Assembly (NCBI GenBank): GCA_034509495.1
Contig: CM067523.1
Coordinates: 2,652,367 to 2,716,366, forward strand
Length of the DNA stretch: 64,000 nt
Source of the DNA: Acestrorhynchus altus
Taxonomy: Eukaryota > Chordata > Actinopteri > Characiformes > Acestrorhynchidae
Direction: 5' to 3'
The translations under genes and the position numbers were made by a program. Shown here piece after piece: positions 32,701 through 45,314 of this stretch. How positions within the stretch are numbered: the first letter of the stretch is position 1; each line of letters starts with the position of its first letter. The notes under the pieces were generated by a model. The model did not search any database and was not told where the DNA came from. It saw nothing but the letters and a program-made list of their open reading frames with translations.

Positions 32701-33600
32701 ACACAGACACACACACACACACTCACTCTCGGAGCAGAGCACGAGGCGGGGGGCGCCGCGCTTCACGCGGGAGGCGGAGCGGCTGGACCCGCCGGCGCGC
32801 GCATGGTCTTAAGGGTTCCGTTCGCTGGAGCTCGAGAGGTCCGAGTGAGTCTCACACACACACACACACACTCGCTCTGACGCGCGCGCAGGGCCGCCGA
32901 TCCTTGCCGCTGTTCTGCCGGAGCGCGAGACTCCGACACCAGACCCGCCAGAGCTTCTGAACGAGGAGCGCGCGCCGCGGAGACTGAGAGCGGAGCCACA
33001 CACACACACCCCTCCCTTCTCACTCACTCGCGCACACACATACACACACACACACACACGCTCTCTACCCAGAGGGAGGAGGAACCACAATTACCATAAA
33101 ACCCCACAGAGAGAGAGAGAGAGAGAGACAGAGAGACAGAGACAGAGACAGAAAGAGTGAAAGAGAGAGATAGGGAGTGAGTGAGAGTGTGTGAGTGTGT
33201 GTGTGTGTCCGGTGGGTCCGGTCTGCTCTCCGTTTTAATGCTAAGCGCGGATTTACTGGGACGGACACACACACACACACACACTATAACTTGTCTGAGC
33301 CTATAAGAGGCTGCGCGAGACATGATATCATTAGTAATCAATTATTCCTACATTTTAATAAATGAGCGATAAAACAATCTGTGTGTGTGTGTGTGTGTGC
33401 GTGCGTGCACGCGGGGGACGAAACAGGACGAACTGCGAGTGGGAGCAGCAGGAGCAGCAGCGCGCGCGCACACGCACACGCGCACACACACACACACACA
33501 CACAGGCGCGCGGAGCCTGCGTTCGGCGTGTTTGATGTCCGGCTCCGGTGTGAGGGGTCAGGCGCTCACACCTGAGAGGGGTGATTTGTGGAGTGTTATT
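32700..33600. promoter_or_regulatory. CpG-rich promoter flank of bcor
   Basis: High CpG density with GCGCGC patches, interleaved with short (CA)n and (GA)n runs at 32700-32722, 32851-32872, 32999-33060, 33106-33180 and 33380-33500. Likely a CpG island promoter for the minus-strand gene; no TATA box was seen. Confidence 0.45.
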
Positions 33601-33844
33601 TGTCTTGTCAGAGAGTGAGAGATTGCTCACTCTGACACTCAGAGTGTTTATAAACAGCAGCTCATTAACATTCATTAATAGATGTGAAGTGAATCCAGTG
33701 GAACTGGCAGCTCCAGAGGAACAGTGTGAGCAGGAAGGGTCTACAGACCATGTCTCACTTACAGTCAGACATCAGAACATTAGATGACTGCCCACCTCAG
33801 GACAAGCAGAATGGTAAGTAACGGGCAGCAGGGTTGCCAAGAAC

Positions 33845-33935
33845 TCTCAATGAATGCAAATCAAATTTATTTGTATAGTGATTTTTACAACTGATGTCAC
33901 AAAGCAGGTTTACAGATATCGAAAATATGATCAAC
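33845..33935 (+). mobile_element. Dispersed LINE/SINE-tail repeat
   Basis: AATTTATTTGTATAGTGATT and CACAAAGCAGGTTTACAG are characteristic of a very common teleost repeat tail. Confidence 0.5.
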
Positions 33936-34188
33936 GGCCCATGAATCATAAAACACCCCCAGTGAGCAAGCCAACAGTATCCTACTGTTATACGAAGCGT
34001 CTTTATAAACAGGACATAACTGTAATTCAGTACTTTTACAGCATTATGAGGGTAAACTAGTGCATTTATACTCTTTATGCTATAATACAGCATTTCAGTA
34101 CAACAACCTGACTCTTGCAGTGAAGCCCAAGCTCTGTGAAGACCTCTACCGACTCTCATTGTGCTATAAAAGAAAAAGAAACGGGGCA

Positions 34189-34230
34189 GCCGAGGCCTGG
34201 TGGTTAGGGAACCAGCCTTATGTCGGTGGA
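34189..34230 (+). mobile_element. SINE head fragment
   Basis: GGGGCAGCCGAGGCCTGGTG followed by GTTAGGGAACCAGCC matches the tRNA-like head of the SINEs at 4258 and 51180, in the opposite orientation. Confidence 0.45.
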
Positions 34231-35202
34231 TTAATCTATAACGAGAATAATCAGCGGCTGGAAACAAAATAGTTCAAACGAGTGACACTTCAGGCACTAT
34301 TTTATCACATTATATTAAAAAAGGAAGATATTTCATATCGTTCCTGTCCAACGAAAACCACAATCTCCATTTTTGTCCTTTCGTAGTTTTCACCATAACG
34401 CGAATCAGCGTTCCATGATCAATGGACCAATAGAAATGCTCCAAAATGAATTTGATTACTTTTATTTTACATTAACTTCCATAAAAAGTTGATTCAATTT
34501 GCTTCTTCATTTTGGACATGCATGTCTTTCATTGGACAGCACAGGTAGAACCATTGGTTGCAGAACCTCATTAACGTAACAGTGGACTATAAAAGTGCCT
34601 GTAATGAAGGCCAAAGGTGATCTGGCAGTGTGGATCTTGGCGCTGACCCCGGTGCCTCCACACACTGATGAACAACTCCATCTCCAAGAAAAAAGCCTCT
34701 GTAGAGGTGTGCATTATTTACACATGAAATCTGACCATCTGTGTCTGAAGTTCTGAGCTACATCTAGGTGCCTTCATGCCTTTATATAAGTGTTGTGTGT
34801 GTTTGAGTGGGCGATACTGAGCAAAGCCAAACCAGAAGCTAAACACCCAAACCCTCAGATAGGAGCCATTTAACCCTTATGAACCCCCCCCCATCCACCC
34901 CCACCTTCACCTCCACCCCTCCTAACAGTGGCCTATCTCCCCTCTGTGGGTTTAGACCCCCCCTGACTAAAATGCTAATAAATACCCAGAGTGTGGGCGA
35001 TTCAATGCTTAATCTCATCTTCCCCCCCAAAACACCCTCTAACCGCACCTCCTCCCTCTCCCTATTGTGTCGCAGGTCGGTAGAAGTGTGTGTGTGTGTT
35101 TGTGTATAAAAAGCTGTTGAACGTGGTTGATGAGTGTGAGGCTGTGGTGCTCCAATAATACATATAATCTATTATTAAATGTGGTTAACCCCCACCCCCC
35201 AC

Positions 35203-35240
<38 letters not shown>

Positions 35241-35287
35241 TTACTGCTCAAAACAATACCTTTAAGACTGTAAGCCATGCTTTAACA

Positions 35288-35440
35288 GTGTTTAAACCCT
35301 GTGTCCACTCACTGTCCACTCTATTAGACACTCCTACCAAGTTGGTCCACCCTGTAGATGTAAAGTCAGAGACAGAAGCTCATCTGTCTCTGAATGTCCA
35401 GAGAATGCTGAAGGGTTTGCAACGTGATACGTCAAAGGAA
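35288..35440. mobile_element. Fragment of a foldback element
   Basis: CCACTCACTGTCCACTCTAT and GTAAAGTCAGAGACAGAAGC occur here and in the longer copy at 37690-38100. Confidence 0.5.
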
Positions 35441-36559
35441 CCTCGGCACTGGAGTAGCACCACTCAAGAAGCACAGGTTCTTTAAGTTTTAATGTTAATG
35501 TATAAAATAGGATCCTGTGAACTGTGGAAAATATATCGATATTAAACTTGATCAATCCCACCCAGCCGTCCCCACTAATATGAACGAAGAGCTGGTCCAG
35601 AGAGCATAAAGCAGGTTGAGGCTCTAAAAGGTTTTTTTAAGGGGGCTGGGTGTAGCCCAAAGCAGATCCATTAGAGCAGGACTGGTGATAGGGCCAGGAT
35701 GGGGAGTGGTGGGGGTGGGTGGGGGTCATCCATAATTAATTTTAAAGGCAAGAGAAAGATTTCCTTCTGCTCACAGCCTCAGAACGAAAGAGGGCATTTC
35801 AGATATCCACCCCACTTCCGTGCTCCACGATCGGCAGGCTGCTGGGTCAGTCTAATTGTCTGCTATTAAATTACCCACTGGAATGTGAAAAATCGGGGGA
35901 GCCTCCATCTCATCCAGACACGACGCAATAAAAAAGACGAGGCTACAAATTACAAAAACACTTTCTAATTGCCTCTAGGAGATAATGGATCCTTCTTTCA
36001 CTAGCAGAGCGTTGCAGGAGAGATCATGGTTTCCCTCGGTGGCATTAAGGCGTTTAAGGTTTTCTGTCTGCTGAAATGTCCTGATCTTTGTGCATATGTG
36101 CTCACACAGCACTTCGCTATCTGATCTAGAATTCAACAGTGATGCAAAACAGGTAATTCCAATGGGTCTCGAATCAATACCGAGTGCAATTTGCAAGCCT
36201 GGTCCTCCAAAGGCTTGAACAAGGGGGGACAGAAACTTGCATCGGGTAGGGGTGTAAGAAAATATTGATAGATTGAAGAATCACTATTATTTTTTTTTGG
36301 CAATATTGTATTGATTCTCAAAACCAGGTTATTGGTGTAACAGTGGTTGTAATCTGGTCAAATCCCATCATTCTGATTGGATAAAAATCAACTTTTGCTC
36401 AGATTTTGTCCATATAATGGGGACATACAGGATTTTCCTGTCCAGGTGTTCCAGGTTTACAGGATTAATATGTTTTGTGCACCTTCTCCAGGACATTTCA
36501 CACACCTAATACACTGTTTGTCCATTGCACTCCACCAAAACAGCTCCAGTCTAAGGCCT

Positions 36560-36735
36560 GGGCTCTGAAAGAGCTCTTAAGGTGGTATCTGTGGTGCTGG
36601 TGCTTACACGAGCAAACGGTGCGTAGTACCCAGCCGTCCACGTGATGTAAATGAAAGCAAGACTCATCGGACCAGACAACCGTCTTCCACGACTTTCGGC
36701 TGTGGGAAGGAGTCGGTGTGGACACTCTGACCACT
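36560..36735 (-). mobile_element. Tc1/mariner transposase relic
   Basis: The minus strand reads WKTVVWSDESCFHLHHVDGW. SDES corresponds to the second catalytic aspartate region of Tc1/mariner transposases, and H..DGW to the block after it. The frame decays soon after, so this is an inactive fragment. Confidence 0.55.
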
Positions 36736-37504
36736 CAGCAGATACCCTCCATACACAGCAAGACGATGCTGCAACTACTGCAACAATGTTTATATTGTTT
36801 AAGAGTCAGCTGTTTGAGTTTATTAAAAGTGACAATGGAGAACATATCCGTCAAATCCTACTCCGCAATGTGTTTACTGCTGACTGGCTCAAGTTGATGC
36901 AACACCTAAAGCATAACGCTATAAGAAGCCACTCAGATAACACAACCCTGACACTATTTACTCAGTGCAGACAGGTCAGTCCATAGTCCAAACTTCCACA
37001 GTCTGCCAACTCTTATTCCCTCAACCATTATGACAGACGTTTCATTACGTAACCCGAGTGACACTTGGAAGGAGACTGAATTGGAACACATGGCCGGGAA
37101 ATGTGTGGAACGTCCTTGTAGCTTCAATCCTCAGCAGTGAATTGAACGAGGTCGACAGACGGAATCACGCGCTTTACGGGAAAGACCCGTCCGTTTGAAG
37201 ATGAACTACATTTGAAAATACCCCCGTGCTTCCAATCTCATTGTGCATAAGGGTTCTGATGAAAACCAGCAACATATGGAGGCTTTGCATACTGGAAAAA
37301 AAACCTCCAGTTTCCATCTTCTGGAGATGCCAAGCTAGTCGCGTTTTCAGGCACTGTTGGGCACCAAGTCGACCACAGGCCAGAAATAGAAAATACTCAT
37401 TTTACACAACCAGCCTAAAGCAGCTCATGAAGCGTCTGTTTGCATCCATCCATAGCTCAAAGTGTGCTAAAGTGCTTCTTCTGAAAGATGAACATGAACC
37501 AAGA

Positions 37505-37570
37505 ACATCGATACCAGTGGTCTCCAACCCTGCTCCAGGAGAGCTAGCTTCCAACCCTAATCCACTGACT
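37505..37570. mobile_element. Short fish repeat (CCAACCCTGCTCCAGGAGAG type)
   Basis: Shares the CTCCAGGA/CCAACCCT theme with the elements at 42260-42405 and 48955-49115. Probably a hAT-type MITE end. Confidence 0.4.
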
Positions 37571-37689
37571 GACTGTGTGCGTCAAGCACAACATGTCTCA
37601 GCTAAGAGAAAGGTTCTCAGCTTCTTCCACTGTTCGCAGAAATGCTGCTTAATACCCATCACTTGTAAAGTACAATTAAATGTTCTTCA

Positions 37690-38100
37690 ACAGACAGGAC
37701 CACCACAGAGCAGGTGTTCTGTGGGTGGTGGGTCATGCTCAGCACTGCAGTGACACTGACATGGCGGTGGTGTGTTCATTTGTGTTGCGCTGGTACGAGT
37801 GGATCAGACACAGCAGTGCTGCTGGAGTTCTTAAACCCTCTGTCCACTCACTGTCCACTCTATTAGACACTCCTACCGACACTACAGACACTCCACCTTG
37901 TAGATGTAAAGTCAGAGACAGAAGCTCATCTGTTTCTGCACAGTTTGTTGGTCATCCTCTAGTCCTTCATCAGTGCTCACAGGACGTTGACCACAGGATG
38001 CTGTTGGTTGCACATTTTTGGTTCCTAGTCCAGCAGCTCTGCTGTGCCTGATCCACTTGTACCAGCACAACACACACTAACACACCACCACTGTGTCAGC
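37690..38100. mobile_element. Foldback element with inverted ends
   Basis: GTTGCGCTGGTACGAGTGGA, then CAGCAGTGCTGCTGGA, at about 37774-37826 pairs with CCAGCAGCTCTGCTGTGCC, then TGATCCACTTGTACCAGCAC, at about 38030-38070. A related foldback element is at 51675. Confidence 0.55.
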
Positions 38101-38139
38101 CACGCTACACCATCCCTGGAGAAGAGAGTGTTAATGGCC

Positions 38140-38800
38140 TTGCTCAAGGGCCCAACAGCGGCAGCTCAGCAGACTTGGGTATTGAAACCCACAACCCTGT
38201 AATTAACAACTTAGTGGCAGGCCTCCAAAGTTGCACATTAGCACACATGTGATCAATAACAGCTTAGCAGGCATGGGATCAAACCTGTAACCCTCTGATC
38301 AATAAGAAAGGGGCAGGGCCCAGCAGTGTCCTCTTAGCAAACTTGGGCGTTGAACCCGAAACCCTGCGATATCGATAACACCTTACAAAATGGGATATAA
38401 AACATGTAATCGTGTGATCAACAACCCAGTGGCAGGACCCACCAGTGGCAGTTTAGCAAACATGGGGATTGAACCCACAACCTTATGATTTTGGGTTATC
38501 AAAGGTATCGTGCCTGCATCACAATGATCAATCACCCAGCGGCAGCCTTCAACAGCTAAGTGAACAAGGGTATTAAACCCACAACCCTGTGAATAATAAA
38601 ATCTTAGCAAACCTGGGTTTCAAACCTGCAACCCTGTGATGTTAGCAGGACCCAACAGTGGCAGTTCAGCTAACATGGGTATCAAACCTCCCGCCTTGTG
38701 ATCAGTAATCCAGTGACGGGGCAGCTTAGTGGTTTAGCGGACCCGGGTGTCGGACCCACAACCCTGTGATCTTTATCTTGGTGCTCCAACCTTCGAGCCA
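38140..38800. repeat. Array of degenerate tRNA-like units
   Basis: At least seven imperfect repeats of roughly 70-110 bases each carry a CCCAACAG/GGCAG(C/T)TTAGCA part, a GGGNNTTGAACCCACAACC part (B-box-like) and a TGTGATCAATAAC part. This resembles the 3' portion of a fish tRNA-derived SINE amplified in tandem. Confidence 0.6.
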
Positions 38801-40480
38801 CCTTAAAGGGGATGGGTGTAAAGAACCAACCACCTAAACATCCATCCTGACATAAATCTGCTACTGAATTCTGCCTGACCTCAGACGACCCCAGAGACCT
38901 CTCATAGACATTGTGTTGCTCACAGCACAGCCTTTTCTCTTCTCCCAGCACACGCCTGATAACTTTATGAACCCTCTGAATCAGACGTGCTGCAGAAAGC
39001 ATGGAACCGTGCAGCGCAAAGCAACACACGAAAACCATTTCCACCAGCTGCAGGACAGGCACACAGGGAGCCGACCGCAAAGAAACAAACTCAGTGCACA
39101 TTTCTGGCAGCTGACAGACCCAACACCACGTCAGGAGTGTTACTCCTGGTAGCACAAGGCCAAAGGCAAACTGTTAGGTAGACGACGGCCTACTGTAACA
39201 CCCTGACTGCTCATTTGAGGGTGTAACAGGTGACGTCACTGTTGCTGCTGTTGCACTGAATTAGTGAAAATAATCACTGAACGGGAGAAATGCCCTGATA
39301 AGTGCCGCTTCAAAGAAGGGGGTTCAGGCTGTTCTCACACGTGACAAGAGCGCCACCAAGAGGGCAAGAGGGGTATTGCAAGTCAAAAGCTAAAGTTGGC
39401 CTTTCATTCCAGTTTTAACGAAGCAACCCTTCATTCAGTGCTTCTTTTCATTAAATATCCTTCAACCTCTCAGTTTGGAAGATCAGCTGTTATCTCATTC
39501 ATACCCAATAAATCAATGTAATGAAAAATGTACATTGAATGGGCATCAAACCCCGCTGCTAGTTGGATTTAGGTGCTCTGGTTTGGTGGCCGTTTAAACA
39601 GTTCTTGACCAGCAACGTGTATTCTGCATTTAATTGGTCTTGCTGGTTGAATAGATTGGTCAAGCTGGTCAGCCATCTTAATCAAATGTGCTGGTTGGTC
39701 AGTTAGGTTATGCTGATTGACCATATACTGGGTGTCTAGCTTGGTCAGGCTGCTTCTTTCCAGCAAGGTACCCGTATAGTATTATTAATATTACATATAG
39801 TTGATATTTTTATATATTTTTCAATCACTTTAAACAGCCTATAATCTTTCCAATTTGCAGTACTGTCTATAACTGCACTAGCCATACCTACAGACCTAAT
39901 GGGATCATTATATTTTATAATACTCTTTCAAATATATTTGTATGATTAATGTGTAGAATGTTTATTTAATGTTTACTGTATATTTGTGTGTATTTAATGT
40001 TCATTACTGAACTATGGGTCTGAGAAATGCAATTTCAATCTTCTGTAGGTCTTGCAATCATAAACCTGATTTTGTCATATATAAATAGCATAATTACAAT
40101 TTCAGGTAACATATTTTATGTTGTATAAACATCATTAGAGTGGTTTGGTGTGAACTGTTTACAGTGTTGTTAATAACTTTCAGTGTGGGAGCTTTTCAGT
40201 AGAACATTTTTCAGATGTGTGTTGATGGCGCACCAGCGGCCCTGATCCAAGACATAATTATTGTCCCAAATTGTCCCAAACTTAATTATTATCCAAAACT
40301 ATACTTGGTGGGAGGATACATACAGGATGTTGTGCAGTATGTATCTCACCAGGCCAAAACCAAGCACTGCGCAGACTGACCTGCTCTGAATGGACGAAGC
40401 TGACCTACCCTCTAGTGGAGGGGTCACACAGCAGGGTGGTGATGTCCTCACTGCTGAAGAGCTGACACTACAGGCCACGA

Positions 40481-40602
40481 CCAGCAGGGGGCGCATTGCG
40501 TAAGGTCTCGTGACACGGAGCCCCGTGACGTCATGACGCAGTGTGCGTGCTGGCAGTCAGGTGACCTGTCGGGGAGCTGCGGAAGGTTCTCTGGTCGCTT
40601 GG
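40481..40602 (+). promoter_or_regulatory. atp6ap2: atp6ap2 proximal promoter: CTCF core and CRE
   Basis: CCAGCAGGGGGCGC at 40481-40494 is a full match to the CTCF core as I know it. TGACGTCA (CRE) is at 40526-40533 with a second TGACGCA half-site immediately after it. The region is CpG-rich and has no TATA box. The start codon lies 70 bases downstream of the CRE, so the transcription start is probably at 40550-40590. Confidence 0.5.
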
Positions 40603-40657
40603 ATGGCTTCCTCTCCGGTTCTGGTCGCGTTCGCGGCCTTGTTGGGCTCGCTGTCGG
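40603..40657 (+). CDS. atp6ap2: atp6ap2 exon 1 (signal peptide)
   Basis: MASSPVLVAFAALLGSLS plus one base of a split Gly codon; donor TCGG|GTAAAG. A hydrophobic signal peptide. The ATG context is CTTGGATGG. Confidence 0.93.
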
Positions 40658-43600
40658 GTAAAGACGCTGTTTCAGTGCCGCGGTGGGACGGGGACGGGGA
40701 CGGGGACGGTGGCTGATGGAGTGAACGGGTTCGGTTCGGGATTGCTGAGGGTCATGTGACCGAGGGCTGACTGAGGGTGTAGCTGAAGTGTTCGAGGGTG
40801 TAAGCAGCGTGTGTTAATTTGAGACACAGCCGAGTCTGCGCAGGTAGTACCCGAGAACATCACTGCAGCGAATGTTGATCAAGAATGTGTGTCCTTTTGA
40901 AGTGTGGGGGGACCCCTGCCCCATCCTTATGAGGTCTGGGGGGACCCCTGCCCCATCCTTATGAGGTCTAGGGGAACCCCTGCCCCATCCTTATGAGGTC
41001 TAGGGGGACCCCTGCCCCATCCTTATGAGGTGCAGGGGGACCCCTCCCTTTAAGAACCTTCCCTTTTATGGATCTTTGTATTTTTCAGTGAACCATCCCG
41101 CATTTACACCAGTTTTTGGAACCGAGGATACGCCACAGAATACGTCATCAACAGAGGGGATGCACAGGGTCAGTAAATGGAAGTGAGAAGATGGTAGCAC
41201 GACTAGACGACCTGCAAGCGCTTGGGCCCTTTTCCAACAACGTGGAACAGGTTCCGTTCGGCACATTTCCAACAACAAATGTGGGTTCCAAAACCTGAAA
41301 AGTTTGTTCGCAATGACGTACCATTCGTCTTGTACGGTGTAGTCTTATCTCCAAACGTTGATCCATGTTTGATTTTTGGAGAAAAACAAACATCTGTAAC
41401 AGAACAAGTACTCACAAGTCGTCTATACGTGCTACCATCTTCTCACTTCTGTTTACTGACGTTGTGAAGCGCCCTCTGTTGGTGACGTATCCTTGTTTTT
41501 TAGCAAACCTTGGGCTGGTTCACTAAAAAACACCATGGTTCTTTTGAGCTCGAACGAAACCAGTTCAAGAGCCAAGAGTTCTTTGGTAAAGGCCCAATAG
41601 TGCTTTTACATACGTTGCTTTTCTCATGTGCGACTAGTCTAGACGTGCCCACACTGTCATCGCGGTTTGTGCTGATAAACCTACTGTTCCTATTGTGACT
41701 GAAATGTCAGGTTCTGGACCGGTCCAGATATCGGCCACTTTGGTGTCTTGATGATTTCGTTTAGAAGGCAAAGAAGGGAAGTAGGCATTACTCCCACATG
41801 GCCTAAATTGGGAACTTTTAGGAAAGGTTTGGGTCAGCTGATGACATAAAAGGTCTTGTCGGTAGCTGGACAGTATGTTGGTTGTCTTATTATTCAAGGT
41901 CCTGGACTACTGGAGTAGTATACACAGGGAAGGTTATACCCGAGACGTTGGAACATAACCGTGAGGCGATTTGAAGAAAGACGTTATATTGTCCTTGTAA
42001 TGAAGAATCTATATTGGGACGTCCAGGGACCTAAAACTTGGTGTTTCTAATCTTCTGCTTGTCTGTGTGTGTGTGTCCATCATCTGTAGGAGTGTTTGGA
42101 GACCAGTTGACGGTGCTGCGCAGCCCCCAGTATGTGACATTCAGGGAGGGCCAGTGGCCTCTGGCTGGGGAGAAGGTTCCTGATCTGGTTGCACTGACCA
42201 TGGGCTTCTCCGTGCAGGAGGTAAAGCAGCTCTAGCTTTAATGATTGATGATCAGTGCAGTGGTCTAGTGCATTGTTTCTCAACACTGGTCCTGGAGGCA
42301 CCCCTGCCCTGCATATTTTGGACTATTCCCTGCTGAATGTTCTGCTGGGAGCAGGAAACGTTCTGAAATCTGCAGGGTAGTGGTGCCTGAGGAACACTGG
42401 TCTAGTGTATAATGAGGGTTTTGTTGATTGTAATTGAATTGTGTGTGTGTGTGTGTGTGTAGGATCTGGACTGGCCGGGCCTAGCAGCAGGTTCCCTGTT
42501 TCAGCGTCCACGGGCAAATGTTCTAATCGCAGTGCGTGGAGTCGACAGTCTGGATCTACCGTCAAACATGTCGTCCTACCCTCTGGAGAACGTAAGCTGA
42601 GTTCTGTTTCGGTCAAGTTTCCATCAAATTGCAACGAAGTCCAAGTCATTTCGATCCAACGCTGCTGGACCGTTCATCGTGAAGCGTTCATAGAAACACA
42701 ATATTTCATATTTCGGTGTAAATAATAAAACAAGCTCTGACGGTGTACAGCAAGGCATCTTGGGTGCTTGCATGCTTGGGTTCTAGCAGTGAAAATGAGG
42801 TCCACATGTCCTCTGTTCATTTCTTGAAGCTGAGGTTCTCACCATTAGTGACAATTTTCCACGATGGCCACCAAGATGCGTGTCAGCAATGGCTGACGCC
42901 TAAATTTTATATATACATCGTTCCAACTGTAAAAAAAACGCTGTAAAAGCACAGTTTTAACCAGATTTAATCAGAACGATACGTAGTTTCCAGGAGTCCA
43001 GCAGAACCTCCACTATTCAGAACCTGTTCATGTTGCGAGAGCTTGTCACTGAGTCACTTTAGACTGACACACTGGATTTTCCATCTTCACACTTACTTCC
43101 CCTAAAGCCACGAGGATTGCTGTCTGATTTCCTGTGCGTCTGTTTTTCGCAGCCCGTGCCCTTTACTCTGGACAGCGTGGCGAACACCATCCACACCCTG
43201 TTCGCTGAGAGCACCCCTGTGGTACTGCAGCTCGCCCCCAGCGAGGAGGTAAACAACTCACCCAGTAAAAAAACTCCCCGTGGAGGTGCCGAGGCCCACA
43301 CCATCTTTCCACAGAGCTGTGAAACATCTGACAGATACAGACGAACGATGGTGTGGCTGTAAACCTGCTCTGACGTCAAAGTACTGAATTTAAACCTTTA
43401 ACCTTGTGAACTGATTTAGTTTCTGAAACTTGACAATGTCCTACCCTCATGTGAAAGGAGTGGACTTTAAGAAGGGAGCTTTAAGGCCTCATGTGAGATT
43501 CTGAAGATGTAAGACGCCAAAGAAGGCATCAGGAGCCCCCCTTTGAGGGGACCAAAGAAGCAAAAAATCTGACGCTGTAGGTGTAGCAGATTTGTGATGA

Positions 43601-44620
43601 GCTTTAAAAGCTGTTAGCTCTTGCTACCACAGAAACCCACATCTGCACCCCCAGGTGTCTGCGCTCCTTCAGAGATTGATGAGAAGATACGGTACACTAA
43701 TTTCTGAAACTCCAGCCTACACACGTCCTGCTCTCAGCTTCTCGCTACATTATAAATCCGCATATTCTAAAGGAGTGTGAATATGGGTGATGCATCAAGG
43801 CAGTAACCGTGATCACACAAGTCGTTCAGCCAAAGAGTGGTAGAAGGAGGGCAAAGTCAATGTTTTGGAATGGCCCAGTCAAGGACCATGACCATCATCC
43901 AACAGAAATGTTGTGGAAGAACCTGAAGCAAGCAGTTCATGGGAGAAAACCCAGCAGCTTAACGGAGCTGGAGATGTTTTTTATGGAAGATGGAGATAAA
44001 ATTAGTGCAGGACTGAACGATGTTTTCCATGAATGTTTAGTTGCAATTATTTATTGGAGAATGTTGGAGATGGAGCTGGAAGACCTCAGAGAAGGTTTAT
44101 GGATGTAGTGAAGATGGACATGGAGATGGTTGGTGTAACAGTAGAGGAGGCAGGGCATAAAGCAAGATGGAGGCAGATGATCCGCTGTAGCGACCCCTAA
44201 ATTTTGGGGTCATTTTGGGTCATATTTTCTCATTTCATGTCTTAATTTGCTCTAATTTTATACTCTGAGAGCTCTTTGGATCTGGCCTGGAGATCCCACT
44301 CACATCCACAATCAAGAGCAAACCAAACTGATGTCCGAAGTGTAAATAAGACGACCTCCTCCGAAGGCCTCCATGACGATGGTCCAATAATGTGCTGCAC
44401 CTGATCCTATTTTATGTCGTAATAAAAATGGGTCTTAACTTTCATTTCTAATTACATTTTACCAACAACGTTCACAAGATGTTTCTTCAGATTTATGTGT
44501 TTAGTTAAATCACCACCTGAGTGTCATGTGACTGTATATGTAGAACACAAGCACCGTTAGTGTTTCATCTCATTGATTATAGATTTGTTGTCAGTTTGCT
44601 GAATATTCAATGATTGTAAC

Positions 44621-44673
<53 letters not shown>

Positions 44674-44817
44674 GCTGTACATGATGGGCATGGCGAACAC
44701 GGTGTTTGAGGACCTGCCCGTCACCCTGCAGCAGATCAGAGCTCGTCTGTCACAGGAAGGATCAGTGCTTCACTCTCTTCCCCTGCATTCGCTCAGCCGG
44801 AACAGCGAGGTAACACA

Positions 44818-44889
<72 letters not shown>

Positions 44890-45230
44890 GAACTTCAAAT
44901 GGATCCTCAGGTATTATATATATATATATTGGCAAAGGTCTCAGATGCATGTTAATGATGCTCTAACTGCACACAATCCTAAATCCTCCACCCTCATTTT
45001 CCAGTTTACATTTTGTGTTAAAAAATACGAACTGGACTGGTCAATCTCCCAGTTCAAAACAGGAGCTCCGTTTTCCAGTTCTCCCAGTGAGCCCAGAGGT
45101 CACTTCCCAGTGATCTACAGTTTTCTTATAAATACCAAATGGGCCTTAACGGTGGGATTCAGCGATGTTGAATATTTATCTGCTACCGTTTGGCTGCATA
45201 ATGTGCACGAAATGTCTTGTGGTCATATTG

Positions 45231-45314
<84 letters not shown>

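Larger units (their letters stand above)
33600..40480. other. Intergenic region between bcor and atp6ap2
   Basis: No gene was found. It contains an L2-type repeat tail (33845), a SINE head (34189), a (CA)n at 35208-35236, a unique AT-containing segment (35700-35990) that may be regulatory, foldback elements (35288, 37690), a Tc1 transposase relic (36560), a tRNA-like array (38140-38800) and AT-rich unique sequence to 40300. Confidence 0.6.

Noticed and set aside
38140..38800. CRISPR-like array
   Set aside because: Units are of unequal length and diverged, in a vertebrate genome, and resemble SINE parts.
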